A program made the translations under genes and the position numbers. The notes under the pieces were generated by a model, which worked only from the letters and a program-made list of their open reading frames with translations, was not told the origin of the DNA and did no database searches. From assembly GCA_965207275.1 (NCBI GenBank), contig CBDBMH010000002.1, forward strand, positions 1,426,001 to 1,490,000: 64,000 nucleotides of DNA, in the 5' to 3' direction. This DNA is from Bin22 sp965207275 (GTDB lineage Bacteria; Chloroflexota; Dehalococcoidia; Lucifugimonadales; UBA3495). Shown piece by piece: positions 41,960 to 50,944 of the stretch (position 1 is the stretch's first letter; each line of letters starts with the position of its first letter).

Positions 41960-42634
41960 GTGTACACCGTATTCTTGCTAGCGGCCCACGGCAACGGGCT
42001 GCAGGGGCTGCTGGAAACCATGAGCCGATCCGGCCTGTCCTGTCTCTTTGGGTCCGACCTCTCGCAGGTTGCAGACGCTGCGGAGTCGGACAGCACGAGC
42101 ATGGATGCGGTGGTGCTGGACGTAGCTTCCTTCAGGCCGGTGGAATGCCAGGAAATAGTGGCCGGGTGCCGGAACTTGAAAGTGCCCGTACTGGCGGTGG
42201 TGCCAACGGAAGGGTTACCCGAATATGATCCCGTCATGAACCCGGACGAGTTCATTGTCAGCCCCATGCAGCAGGAAGAACTTGTCGCCCGCCTGAAACA
42301 GGCCATCTACCGGGTCAGCGGGCCCACCGGCGACCAACTGCTGAAGATTGGAGACCTTGCCATCGACCTGGAAAAGTACGACGTGATGATGGCGGGCCGC
42401 CGCGTTTCCCTCACCTACAAGGAGTTCCAGTTGCTGGTAATGCTGGCCTCCAACCCCGGTAGGGTATATTCCCGGGACGTGCTGTTAAGCCAGGTTTGGG
42501 GGTACGACTACCTGGGTGGTACCCGTACAGTGGACGTCCACGTCCGCCGGCTGCGTTCCAAGATTGAAGACCCGGACCATTCCTTTATTGAGACCATCTG
42601 GAACGTGGGGTACCGGTTTAGGTCCACGACTTGA
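41960..42634 (+). CDS. OmpR/PhoB-type response regulator with an eroded receiver
   Basis: 224 residues from GTG 41960, behind GGGGGC; a long upstream extension was rejected because it is arginine-rich and lacks a site. The C-terminal winged helix is canonical: SLTYKEFQLLVMLASNPGRVYSRDVLL, then TRTVDVHVRRLRSKI, then GYRF. The receiver keeps a possible phospho-Asp54 (AVVLDVAS) but lacks the N-terminal acidic pair (VFLLAAHGNG instead of a DD/DE) and the C-terminal Lys-Pro (VSPM). No sensor kinase is adjacent. It may act without phosphorylation or bind another signal. Confidence 0.9.
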   Translation: MYTVFLLAAHGNGLQGLLETMSRSGLSCLFGSDLSQVADAAESDSTSMDAVVLDVASFRPVECQEIVAGCRNLKVPVLAVVPTEGLPEYDPVMNPDEFIVSPMQQEELVARLKQAIYRVSGPTGDQLLKIGDLAIDLEKYDVMMAGRRVSLTYKEFQLLVMLASNPGRVYSRDVLLSQVWGYDYLGGTRTVDVHVRRLRSKIEDPDHSFIETIWNVGYRFRSTT

Positions 42635-42645
42635 TCCGGCCGGTC

Positions 42646-45150
42646 TTAACTCATCTCGCCGCTGACTTTCTCCATAAACCTCGCCACCTGCGCCGCCAAT
42701 GCAGCGTGATTGCCTGCTTCCAGATCGGGGTCGTTTTCCATTATCCGCGTTGCTTCCCGGCGGGCCAGGTCCAGCAGGTCCCGGTCTGACAATTTGGCCA
42801 TGCGCAGGTTGGGCAGGCCGCTCTGGCGGGTGCCGAAAAAGTCCCCTGGCCCCCGCAGGTTCAGGTCAATTTCCGCCAACTCGAAACCGTCACGGGTGCG
42901 CTCAAGGGCCGACAGTCGCTCCTGGGCCAGGTTCGACGGGTTCTCGGACATCAGGATGCAGTAGCTCTTGTGCTCGCCCCGGCCAACTCGGCCCCGGAAT
43001 TGGTGCAACTGGGACAGGCCGAACCGGTCCGCGCCTTCAATCAGCATCACCGTGGCGTTGGGCAAGTCAATACCCACTTCCACCACTGCGGTAGTGACAA
43101 GGATGTTCAGTTCTCCGTCCCGGAACTGCCGCATGGTCTTGTCCTTTTCAGCCGCGGACATTCTCCCGTGCAGCAGGCCCAGCTTGAGGTTGGGAAAGAC
43201 GTCCTTCGACAGTCTCTCAAACTCGTCGGTCGCCGCCTTGGCCTCTATTGCCTCGGACTCCTCGATGAGGGGGCAAACAATGAAGGCTTGCCGGCCATCA
43301 CCCACCTCCCTCCTTATGAAGCCGTAGGCCGCTTCGCGCCGCTCCGGGTCAACGTACCGGGTTTGAATTTCCTGGCGGCCAGGGGGCAGTTCATCAATTA
43401 CAGAAATGTCCAGGTCACCGTACAGGGTCAGGGTCAGGGTGCGGGGAATAGGAGTTGCCGACATTACCAGGGTATGGGGGTTTTCTTCGCTCTTCTGGCG
43501 CAGAGCGGAACGCTGCTCTACCCCGAACCGGTGCTGTTCGTCCATAATCGCCAGAGCCAGGCGGGGCATTTCCACCCCCTCCTGGATCAGGGCGTGGGTG
43601 CCGACCAGCAGGTCCAGGGTCCCCTCGGCAGCCAGGGCCTTGAGGTGGTTGCGGGGCCGGGCCCTGGTGCTGCCGGTGAGCAGGCCTACCGTCGCCGGCC
43701 GGCCCAGGGACTCCAGGTAGACAGTCAGCAGGTTTTCCGACTGGGTCGTGTCCGCCATGCCGCCCAGCAGCCGGGTTACGGTCTGGAAGTGCTGTTCGGC
43801 CAGCACTTCCGTGGGGACCATGATGGCGCCCTGGTAGCCCCGGGAAATGGCCACGAGGAGGGCGATCAGCACTACCACGGTCTTGCCGCTGCCCACTTCC
43901 CCCTGCAACAGTCGATTCATGGGGGGCGTGCCGCGCGCCATGTCGCCAAGGATTTCGTCGAGGCACCTTCGCTGCGCGCCGGTGAGGATGAAGGGCAACC
44001 CCGACAAGAACTCATCCAGGAATGGCATTCCACCATCGATGCTGACGCCTTCCAGCAGACCCACTTCCCGTTGACGGCGCGATAAGACCGACAACTGCAG
44101 CGTCAGCAGTTCGTCGAAAGCCAGGCGTCGCCGCGCCCGATCGCGGGCCTGAAGGCTCTCCGGATAATGTGCCTGTTGCAGTGCGGTCGCCAGCGGCGCC
44201 AGCGACGTACGGGAAAGCATCTCGTCCGGGGCCGGCTCTTCCAGGCCCTTGAGAAAGTCCCGCAGCACTTGCCAGGTCAGGCCCCGAAGGTTACGGCCGG
44301 TCAGGCCGGCGGTCAGGGGATAGACCGGCACCAGTCTTCCAGTGCTGACGGCCTCCTGCCCCGGCCTCAGGATGTCATACTCTGGCGACTCAAAAACGGG
44401 CCGGTTGTTAAAGGAATCAACCCTTCCGCTGATGGCCAGGCTTGTGCCGGATTTCAGCGTGCGGGCCAGAAACCCCTGGTTGAACCAGGTCACCCTCACG
44501 CTACCCGTATCGTCGTTAAGCACGGCCTCCGTTGCCCTTCGGCGACTGCGGCCCAGCGGCACCTCCCGTGATTCGGTGACCTGCCCTACTACGGTAAGTT
44601 CCTGTCCGGGCCAAAGCTCGGATGTCTTGGCCTTGCGGGAATAGTCAATGTGGCGGTGGGGAAAGTGGTAAAGCAGGTCTCGAACGGTGTTAATGTCCAG
44701 TCGGGCCAGTTGGACCGCTGTTTTGGAGTTGACCCGTTTCAGGTCCGAAATCGGGGAGTCCAGGGTAATGACGGATGAAGTATTATTGGCCGCTTTCGAA
44801 TTGGGAGAAGTCTTCCTCGTAGAACCGGAGCGGCCTGGCCCGGCCTTTTCTGGCAAGGATATTTCCATCCCTGGGTCAGGGCCGGGGCCTCCTTGCTCCA
44901 GGAGCTGCAGCCACTGCTGTACCCACTCGGACCGCTGCGAGGATGTCATCCTGGCATAGCTGGGCCGAAGCAACTGCCGGTTTTCCCGGGGACTTTCCAG
45001 GCGGGTGGCCATAGACTCGGACCAGTGGCGGACGAACCCGTCCATGCCCCCAATCACCGCCCGGTCGTTGAATCCGTTGGCCCGCTCCAGTTCAAGGATG
45101 TTTCGGAAGTTGTGGGTCCAGTCTTCAATTTTGGCGGAACGAGAAGGCAT
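42646..45150 (-). CDS. recG: ATP-dependent DNA helicase RecG
   Basis: 834 residues if started at ATG 45150; a further 35 in-frame codons upstream overlap the DegV gene. That is longer than the usual 680-780, owing to an N-terminal extension of about 130 residues. The wedge domain (YDILRPGQEAVSTGRLVPVYP), Walker A GEVGSGKTVV, Walker B motif MDEQHRFG and the HGRMSAAEKDKTM helicase C-domain are all present. RecG remodels stalled forks and Holliday junctions. It follows fakB and fakA in one operon, as in Bacillus. Confidence 0.96.
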   Translation of the reverse strand: MPSRSAKIEDWTHNFRNILELERANGFNDRAVIGGMDGFVRHWSESMATRLESPRENRQLLRPSYARMTSSQRSEWVQQWLQLLEQGGPGPDPGMEISLPEKAGPGRSGSTRKTSPNSKAANNTSSVITLDSPISDLKRVNSKTAVQLARLDINTVRDLLYHFPHRHIDYSRKAKTSELWPGQELTVVGQVTESREVPLGRSRRRATEAVLNDDTGSVRVTWFNQGFLARTLKSGTSLAISGRVDSFNNRPVFESPEYDILRPGQEAVSTGRLVPVYPLTAGLTGRNLRGLTWQVLRDFLKGLEEPAPDEMLSRTSLAPLATALQQAHYPESLQARDRARRRLAFDELLTLQLSVLSRRQREVGLLEGVSIDGGMPFLDEFLSGLPFILTGAQRRCLDEILGDMARGTPPMNRLLQGEVGSGKTVVVLIALLVAISRGYQGAIMVPTEVLAEQHFQTVTRLLGGMADTTQSENLLTVYLESLGRPATVGLLTGSTRARPRNHLKALAAEGTLDLLVGTHALIQEGVEMPRLALAIMDEQHRFGVEQRSALRQKSEENPHTLVMSATPIPRTLTLTLYGDLDISVIDELPPGRQEIQTRYVDPERREAAYGFIRREVGDGRQAFIVCPLIEESEAIEAKAATDEFERLSKDVFPNLKLGLLHGRMSAAEKDKTMRQFRDGELNILVTTAVVEVGIDLPNATVMLIEGADRFGLSQLHQFRGRVGRGEHKSYCILMSENPSNLAQERLSALERTRDGFELAEIDLNLRGPGDFFGTRQSGLPNLRMAKLSDRDLLDLARREATRIMENDPDLEAGNHAALAAQVARFMEKVSGEMS

Positions 45151-45218
45151 GGCTGGCCAGGAGACACCAGGATTGAATTTGGGGTGGGTGTGGACCTGGA
45201 AGAGTCGGGCGAAATGCC

Positions 45219-46058
45219 TTACTGTGCCGCTGTTAAAGCCACGCCCACGGCCCACGGCCCCACATAGGTGCCCAGCGCGGGTCCGAACCTCACGGTCATT
45301 ACCCGGTCTTCGGGGACCAGGTCGGACAGGCCGCTACGCAACTCGGCGGCCCACTCCTCATTGGTGCTGTATGCGATGCCCAGGCGGGCGGCGGCGCCCT
45401 TTTCGCGGGTAAGCTCCGCCAGCCGGCGCATGGCCCGCTGGTGATTGCGGGGCCGTTCCAACGGATGAACCTCTCCCTCTACCAGGGTCAAGATGGGCTT
45501 CACGCTCAAAAGGGAACCCACGAAGGCCTGCGCTTTACCGATGCGACCCCCCTTTTGCAGGTATTCCAGGGTATCCAGCGCAAAGACCGCCGACGTGCGG
45601 GGCAGATCGCGGCGAACTAGCTCCGCAACCTCCTGGTACGAGCCGGACTGGCTGGCAACTTCGGCTGCCGCGGCGACGACCAGGGCCAAGGCTATGGAGG
45701 CGCCCGACGAATCAATTACCTCGATTGGGGCATTGTCTCCAATGCTGGCTTTTGCCTGTTCCGCCGAGTTCACCGTGCCGCTCAACTTGCCCGATACGTG
45801 GATGGAGACGATCTCATCACCCTGACCGAGAATCTCCTGGTAGGCAGAATGGAAGGTTCCCACCGACGGCTGCGAAGTGGTGGGGAGGCTGGGACCCTCT
45901 ACCAACCGCCGGTAGAACTCGTCAGACGTCAGGTCCACCCCGTCCCGGTAGGTTACATCGTCGATAATTACGTTGGCCGGCACGACGGTAACACCCAGCG
46001 CCTGGGCCATCCCGGCATCCAGATCTGAGGTGCTGTCCGTGACTATTCTAACTGCCAT
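45219..46058 (-). CDS. DegV family fatty-acid-binding protein (FakB-like)
   Basis: 279 residues. VRIVTDSTSDLDAGMAQ at the N-terminus and SIHVSGKLSGTVNSAEQA are the DegV signatures; Thr and Ser residues there hold the fatty-acid carboxylate. FakB presents fatty acids to the FakA kinase for phosphorylation, so they can enter phospholipid. It starts 6 nt after the FakA stop, giving strong context for that function. Ser/Thr chain-length specificity cannot be predicted. Its end is close to the recG start. Confidence 0.92.
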   Translation of the reverse strand: MAVRIVTDSTSDLDAGMAQALGVTVVPANVIIDDVTYRDGVDLTSDEFYRRLVEGPSLPTTSQPSVGTFHSAYQEILGQGDEIVSIHVSGKLSGTVNSAEQAKASIGDNAPIEVIDSSGASIALALVVAAAAEVASQSGSYQEVAELVRRDLPRTSAVFALDTLEYLQKGGRIGKAQAFVGSLLSVKPILTLVEGEVHPLERPRNHQRAMRRLAELTREKGAAARLGIAYSTNEEWAAELRSGLSDLVPEDRVMTVRFGPALGTYVGPWAVGVALTAAQ

Positions 46059-46064
46059 CAGGGG

Positions 46065-47720
46065 TTACTCCACAGAAACAAAATACGGGTAATGGGGCTG
46101 GCCACCATAGAACAGGTCAACCTGGATACCCGGCGCTTGATTTTCTATTTTCCCGGCCACACCTTCAACCGTCTCCTGGTCCGTATCCGCCCCCCAGTAG
46201 ATAGTCACGATCTGGTCATCCGCCAACCCGCAGCCCGCCAGCGACGCAAGCAGGGCCGCCTCCGCCGAACTCTCCACCACCGCCAGGTCGCCGTCGACCA
46301 GGCCCATGTAGTCTCCTTCTGCCACCGCTATTCCACCCAGGGTGGTATTGCGGATGGAACGCGTAACCTCGATGGAAAGAACTTCGGATACAGCTTCGTT
46401 CATGGCCATTAGGTTCCGGTCCGCTGACGCCTGGGAATTGAAGGCCAGGGCGGCGGCCATTCCCTGCTGCACGGTGCTGGTGGCGACAACGTGCAGTCGC
46501 TGGTTCTCGTTGTCGCGATCAGCGGCCTGGGTAGCCGTAATGGCCACGTTCTTGTTATTGGGAATCAGGATCACGTCCTCAGCGCCAGTACGTTCGGCGG
46601 CCGCTATGAGCTGGGCCACGCTGGGGTTCATTGTCTGCCCACCGCTGACCACCTGGGCGCCGGAGGTATCGGTGAACAGGCGGGCCAGGCCGTCTCCTGG
46701 AGCCACCGCCACCAGGGCAATGCCACTCTTCGGAGCGTTCCGTTCCTGGTGCCCGGAGGCCCAGTCCTGGTTCTGGAGGCTCATGTTGTCAATCTTGATC
46801 TGGTCCAGTTCTCCCAGCCCCACCGCGTAGGTCAGGGCCACCCCGGGGTCTTCCAGGTGGACGTGCACGCGGATGAACCGGTCGTCCCCAATTATGACAA
46901 GAGACTCTGCCTTTTCGGCCAGGTCGGCGCGGACCCGTTCAATGTCCAGGTTTTCACCCTGGATAAGAAACTGGGTGCAATAGCCCCACTCCGACTCCGT
47001 CGACGAGTCCAGAAAGTCGCTTTCCACGGACACTGAAGCCAGTTGAGACGGATCTATCTGCCCGGCGGCGGTGGCCAGTTCCAGGTCCGCTTCCTCCACG
47101 TCTTCGCCGGTGAGGTGGAGGTAGGCCCCGCCGAGAATGACGACGATGCCCATGCCGCCGGCGTCCACCACGCCCGCCTCTCGAAGCTTGGCCAGCATTG
47201 AGGGAGTGGCGTCCAGCGCGCTCCGTGAAGCCTGGTATGCCGTGTTCCAGAAGGAGAGAACATCGCCGTAGTTCTCCTGCTGGAGGCTTGACTCCAGGGC
47301 CTCCGCCACGCAGCGTATGACGGTGAGCATGGTGCCTTCCACCGGATTCCCCACTGACTTGTAGGCGGCGTCGGTAGCGGAACGAAAGGCCTGCGCCAGG
47401 TCACCGCAATCGCACATTTCCTTGCCATCCAGGCCTGTGGCAATCCCCTTGAAGAACTGGGACAGTATGACGCCGCTGTTGCCCCGGGCTTCCCAAAAGG
47501 TGCCGTCGGCCAATTGAAAGGCAACTTCGCCGGCAGTTGCGCCGTCCGACTGCGCCAGTTTTTCCACGCCGGCCCGCATGGTAAGCATCATGTTGGTGCC
47601 GGTGTCCCCGTCGGGAACGGGGTAGACGTTCAGGGCATTGATGGGGTCGCGGTAACGCTGCAGACAATGGAAACCTGCAGTAAGGGCGCCAGCCAGATCC
47701 TTTCCGTTCAGTGCCTGCAT
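46065..47720 (-). CDS. fakA: DAK2-domain fatty acid kinase (FakA/YloV-like)
   Basis: 551 residues from ATG 47720 (GGCGG 8 nt upstream); TTG 47735 is an alternative. INALNVYPVPDGDTGTNM is the N-terminal DhaL ATP-binding motif, followed by the long helical DAK2 domain, a middle domain and a C-terminal domain containing NIPNNKN-like LIPNNKNVAITA. It phosphorylates fatty acids bound to FakB. Alternatively annotated as YloV. It heads the fakA-fakB-recG operon, divergent from ruvB. Confidence 0.93.
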   Translation of the reverse strand: MQALNGKDLAGALTAGFHCLQRYRDPINALNVYPVPDGDTGTNMMLTMRAGVEKLAQSDGATAGEVAFQLADGTFWEARGNSGVILSQFFKGIATGLDGKEMCDCGDLAQAFRSATDAAYKSVGNPVEGTMLTVIRCVAEALESSLQQENYGDVLSFWNTAYQASRSALDATPSMLAKLREAGVVDAGGMGIVVILGGAYLHLTGEDVEEADLELATAAGQIDPSQLASVSVESDFLDSSTESEWGYCTQFLIQGENLDIERVRADLAEKAESLVIIGDDRFIRVHVHLEDPGVALTYAVGLGELDQIKIDNMSLQNQDWASGHQERNAPKSGIALVAVAPGDGLARLFTDTSGAQVVSGGQTMNPSVAQLIAAAERTGAEDVILIPNNKNVAITATQAADRDNENQRLHVVATSTVQQGMAAALAFNSQASADRNLMAMNEAVSEVLSIEVTRSIRNTTLGGIAVAEGDYMGLVDGDLAVVESSAEAALLASLAGCGLADDQIVTIYWGADTDQETVEGVAGKIENQAPGIQVDLFYGGQPHYPYFVSVE

Positions 47721-47798
47721 AGTGATGGCCGCCAATTCGTTTGCTAATGGGGTTTCATTAGCGATACATTATATCCGGGCGGCCATTATTTTCAACCG

Positions 47799-47827
47799 GA
47801 TAAAGCATCGGCTATCGATGCTTTATC
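47799..47827. promoter_or_regulatory. Perfect 12-bp inverted repeat in the fakA/ruvB intergenic region
   Basis: GATAAAGCATCG-gctat-CGATGCTTTATC, 25 bp before the ruvB -35 and 79 bp before the fakA start. A good candidate operator for a dimeric repressor, for example a lipid regulator; no T run makes it a terminator. Confidence 0.6.
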
Positions 47828-47852
47828 ATTACATGACAACGTCCCACGTTCC

Positions 47853-47881
47853 TTGACGCTATCCGGGGCCTGGCCTAGAAT
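47853..47881 (+). promoter_or_regulatory. Sigma-70-type promoter for ruvB
   Basis: TTGACG (47853-47858), 17-bp spacer, TAGAAT (47876-47881); the ruvB start is about 95 nt downstream. Confidence 0.7.
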
Positions 47882-47976
47882 GACTTCGGAGCGCCCTTTG
47901 CATGGCAGCCGATTTCCGATGAAGATTCTATTCGGGAACCGGCAATGCTCCAACAGGTTAATTCCGGGAAACTGAC

Positions 47977-49053
47977 TTGACCGATTCAAGCGCCGCTCAG
48001 CCACGCTATTCCGAGGCGTCAGCACGCATAGTATCCGGCGGTTCACAGCCGGACGATGAGAACACGGACGTATCCCTGCGTCCTCGCCGGTTGAGCGAGT
48101 TCGTTGGCCAGGCGCCGGTGAAGGAAAACCTGGCCATCGGCATTCAGGCCGCCAAGATGCGTGGCGAGCCCCTGGACCACATCATCCTTTACGGCCCGCC
48201 AGGGCTGGGCAAGACGACCCTGGCCCATATCATCGCCAACGAAATGGGGGTCAACATCAAGGTTACCTCCGGCCCCGCCATCGAGAGGGCCGGCGACATG
48301 GCCGCCATCCTGACCGCCCTGCAACCCGACGACATCCTTTTCATTGATGAGATTCACCGCCTGCACCGTTCGGTAGAAGAGGTGCTCTATTCCGCCATGG
48401 AGGACTTCTTTCTTTCCTGGATGGTGGGCAAGGGCCTGGCGGCACGAAACATCAATCTGCGCATCAATCCCTTTACACTCATCGGCGCCACCACCCGCTT
48501 TGCCCTGCTCAGCGCGCCCCTGCGAGCCCGGTTTGGATCCGTCTTTCGCCTGGACTATTACGAGCAGGCAGACATGGAGGTGGTGGTCAAGCGTTCCGCC
48601 AGCATCATGGGGATTGAGGCTGAAGGAGAGGGAGTCTCCGAAATTGCGGCCCGTTCGCGGGGAACCCCCCGTATCGCCAACCGGCTGCTCAAACGCACCC
48701 GGGACTACGCCATGGTGGTTGCCGATGACAACATTACCGGCGACGTGGCCCGGGATGCCCTGGACCGCCTGCGGGTGGATGGCCTGGGCCTGGACGAGAC
48801 GGACCACCGCCTGCTTGCCAACATCATCGACAAGTTCAGCGGCGGTCCCGTGGGTTTGGAAACCCTTTCGGCGTCTCTGAGCGAGGATTCGGACACGGTG
48901 ATGGAGGTCTGGGAACCCTACCTGATGCAGTTGGGCTTCCTGGAACGCACTCCCCGGGGTCGGGTCACCACCCGTCGCGCCTACGAACACCTGGGGCGCC
49001 CGCTGCCCGGTGTCGCCGACCCTACGGACCAGGGAAAACTGGCCGGATTCTGA
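47977..49053 (+). CDS. ruvB: Holliday junction branch-migration ATPase RuvB
   Basis: 358 residues from TTG 47977. RPRRLSEFVGQAPVKENL opens the AAA+ domain, YGPPGLGKTTLA is Walker A, FIDEIHRL Walker B, and GATTRFALLSAPLRARFG holds sensor 1 and the arginine finger. The winged helix TPRGRVTTRRAYEHL ends it. It drives branch migration with RuvA; ruvA and ruvC are not in the window. No strong ribosome site precedes the start. The gene has its own promoter and is not part of a ruv operon here. Confidence 0.97.
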   Translation: MTDSSAAQPRYSEASARIVSGGSQPDDENTDVSLRPRRLSEFVGQAPVKENLAIGIQAAKMRGEPLDHIILYGPPGLGKTTLAHIIANEMGVNIKVTSGPAIERAGDMAAILTALQPDDILFIDEIHRLHRSVEEVLYSAMEDFFLSWMVGKGLAARNINLRINPFTLIGATTRFALLSAPLRARFGSVFRLDYYEQADMEVVVKRSASIMGIEAEGEGVSEIAARSRGTPRIANRLLKRTRDYAMVVADDNITGDVARDALDRLRVDGLGLDETDHRLLANIIDKFSGGPVGLETLSASLSEDSDTVMEVWEPYLMQLGFLERTPRGRVTTRRAYEHLGRPLPGVADPTDQGKLAGF

Positions 49054-49140
49054 CCGACCGGGGTACCACACTGACCAGGCCGGCCCCGGCCAACTTCCTT
49101 CCCGTAAATTCTAATGACACAACCAGCAAGAGGAGCGAAC

Positions 49141-49464
49141 ATGATCTACGAACTGCGTATCTATGAAACCATCCCCGGTCGTCTTCCCGACCTGAACGAC
49201 CGGTTTGCCAACCACACCTGCGGATTCTTTGAACGGCACGGCATCAAGGTGGTGGGATTCTGGACCGAAGACATTGGCACCAGCAACCAGCTGGTATACA
49301 TGCTGGGTTACGACAGTCTGGCCGATCGGGAAGCCAAGTGGGCCGCCTTCCAGGCCGATCCGGACTGGCAGCGGGTCCGAGCCGAGACGGAGCAGAACGG
49401 CCCAATAAATGCCCGTGTCCGCAACATGATTCTCAGGCCCACATCCTATTCCCCGATGCAGTAG
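49141..49464 (+). CDS. NIPSNAP family protein
   Basis: 107 residues from ATG 49141, with AGAGGAG upstream. MIYELRIYETIPGRLPDLNDRF and DYNSLADREAKWAAFQADPDW-like text (YDSLADREAKWAAFQ) are the dimeric alpha/beta-barrel pattern of NIPSNAP. Function unknown; several bacterial members are linked to small-molecule binding. It precedes the F420 operon but has an independent promoter between them. Confidence 0.9.
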   Translation: MIYELRIYETIPGRLPDLNDRFANHTCGFFERHGIKVVGFWTEDIGTSNQLVYMLGYDSLADREAKWAAFQADPDWQRVRAETEQNGPINARVRNMILRPTSYSPMQ

Positions 49465-49575
49465 TTGCCCGGTAAGGTGGCGGACCAGGCTGCGGCCCCT
49501 GGTCGGCGCCACGGCAGCAAGCGCCGAATAAAGGCCGCATAGAGAGGGATCCGACGGATTCCAATTGACTTGCGG

Positions 49576-49604
49576 TTGCTACCGGTAGGGGCAACCGCTA
49601 GAAT
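49576..49604 (+). promoter_or_regulatory. Candidate promoter of the F420 operon, overlapping an inverted repeat
   Basis: TTGCTA (49576-49581), 17-bp spacer, TAGAAT (49599-49604). An inverted repeat GCGGTTGC/GCAACCGC (49572-49579 and 49591-49598) spans the spacer, so a repressor there could block polymerase. The start of the first gene is 117 nt downstream. Confidence 0.6.
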
Positions 49605-49720
49605 GGTGTCTCTACTTCGGGCCCTGCCCGCCAAGCGGTATCTGCTTGAATACAAGGTCATTTGTAACCGTACCGCCTGCTGACTCCTCCCACTCGTTGG
49701 AGAAGGAGACAGGCGGTGGC

Positions 49721-50944
49721 GTGTCCCCGTGTGGCGAGGCCACTCCGGGGATTGCGCCTTCCGGCGAAACTATCGAGGAAACTATCCGGCAGGAAACTAT
49801 CCAGAAGGATGCAGCCTATATTTTCGAAGGGCCCGATTGTCCTTCCCTGGATGAACTCTGCGCCGCTGCCTCCCAATTGCGGAATGCCGGCAAGGGCAGG
49901 ACGGTTACCTTCTCTCCCAAGGTGTTTATTCCCCTGACTCACCTGTGCCGGGACTTTTGCGGTTACTGCACCTTCAGGCAAAGTCCCGAAACCGCTTCGC
50001 GCCTGTTTATGACTCCCGAGGAAGTATTGAATGTGGCCCGTGCCGGCCAGCGCCTGGGTTGCACCGAGGCCCTGTTTACGCTGGGGGAGCGGCCAGAGCA
50101 GCGTTACCCTGAAGCGCGGCAGTGGCTTAAAGAACGGGGTTATGCCACTACGTTGGAATACCTGGCCCACGTTTGCCAGTTGGTAGTGGCAGAAACGGAC
50201 TTGCTGCCCCATGCCAACCCGGGCACCATGAGCCGGCGGGAGTTGGCTGCCTTGCAACCATTCAATCCGTCAATGGGGCTGATGCTGGAAAGCACCAGTT
50301 CGCGCCTGTACCAGGCCGGCGGCCCCCACGAGTTCGCTCCCAGCAAGCGCCCAAGGGTGCGGCTTCGCACCATGGAACTGGCGGGAGAACTGGGCATTCC
50401 CTTTACCACCGGCCTGTTGATTGGAATCGGCGAGAGCCGGCGGGAGCGGATCGACGCCATCCTGGCTATCAGGGAACTGCATCGCGCCCACGGTCACATC
50501 CAGGAAGTCATCATCCAGAACTTCCGGGCCAAGCCTTCGACGCCCATGGAGCGGTCCAGAGACGCGGCTTCCGAGGAACTGCTGTGGACCACGGCCGTGG
50601 CCCGAATCCTGCTGGGGCCGGAAGTAAACCTGCAGGTGCCCCCCAACCTGAGCGCCGACAATTATGAAGACTATCTGGCCGCCGGGATTAACGACTGGGG
50701 CGGGGTATCGCCCCTCACCATTGACTTCGTGAACCCGGAGGCCCCCTGGCCCGCGCTGGCAGACTTGCAGCGACGCACGGAGGATCAGGGCTTTGAACTT
50801 AGGCCCCGGCTGCCGGTGTACCCCGAGTACTTCGTGGGGACCCACGCCTGGCTGTCTGATTCCCTCCGGAAAAGGGCGGTTTCCCTGACCGACCCTGAGG
50901 GATACGTAAGAGGAGGAATGGAGCGGTATGCCGGAAGGAACTGA
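49721..50944 (+). CDS. cofG: 7,8-didemethyl-8-hydroxy-5-deazariboflavin synthase subunit CofG
   Basis: 407 residues from GTG 49721, chosen because GGAGAAGGAGA precedes it; the frame continues upstream to TTG 49646 without a better site. The radical SAM motif CRDFCGYCTF binds the [4Fe-4S] cluster. GKGRTVTFSPKVFIPLTHLC, LGIPFTTGLLIGIGE and QVPPNLSADNYEDYLAAGINDWGG are CofG signatures. With CofH it makes FO, the deazaflavin core of F420. The two halves are separate proteins here, unlike FbiC of actinobacteria. Confidence 0.95.
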   Translation: MSPCGEATPGIAPSGETIEETIRQETIQKDAAYIFEGPDCPSLDELCAAASQLRNAGKGRTVTFSPKVFIPLTHLCRDFCGYCTFRQSPETASRLFMTPEEVLNVARAGQRLGCTEALFTLGERPEQRYPEARQWLKERGYATTLEYLAHVCQLVVAETDLLPHANPGTMSRRELAALQPFNPSMGLMLESTSSRLYQAGGPHEFAPSKRPRVRLRTMELAGELGIPFTTGLLIGIGESRRERIDAILAIRELHRAHGHIQEVIIQNFRAKPSTPMERSRDAASEELLWTTAVARILLGPEVNLQVPPNLSADNYEDYLAAGINDWGGVSPLTIDFVNPEAPWPALADLQRRTEDQGFELRPRLPVYPEYFVGTHAWLSDSLRKRAVSLTDPEGYVRGGMERYAGRN

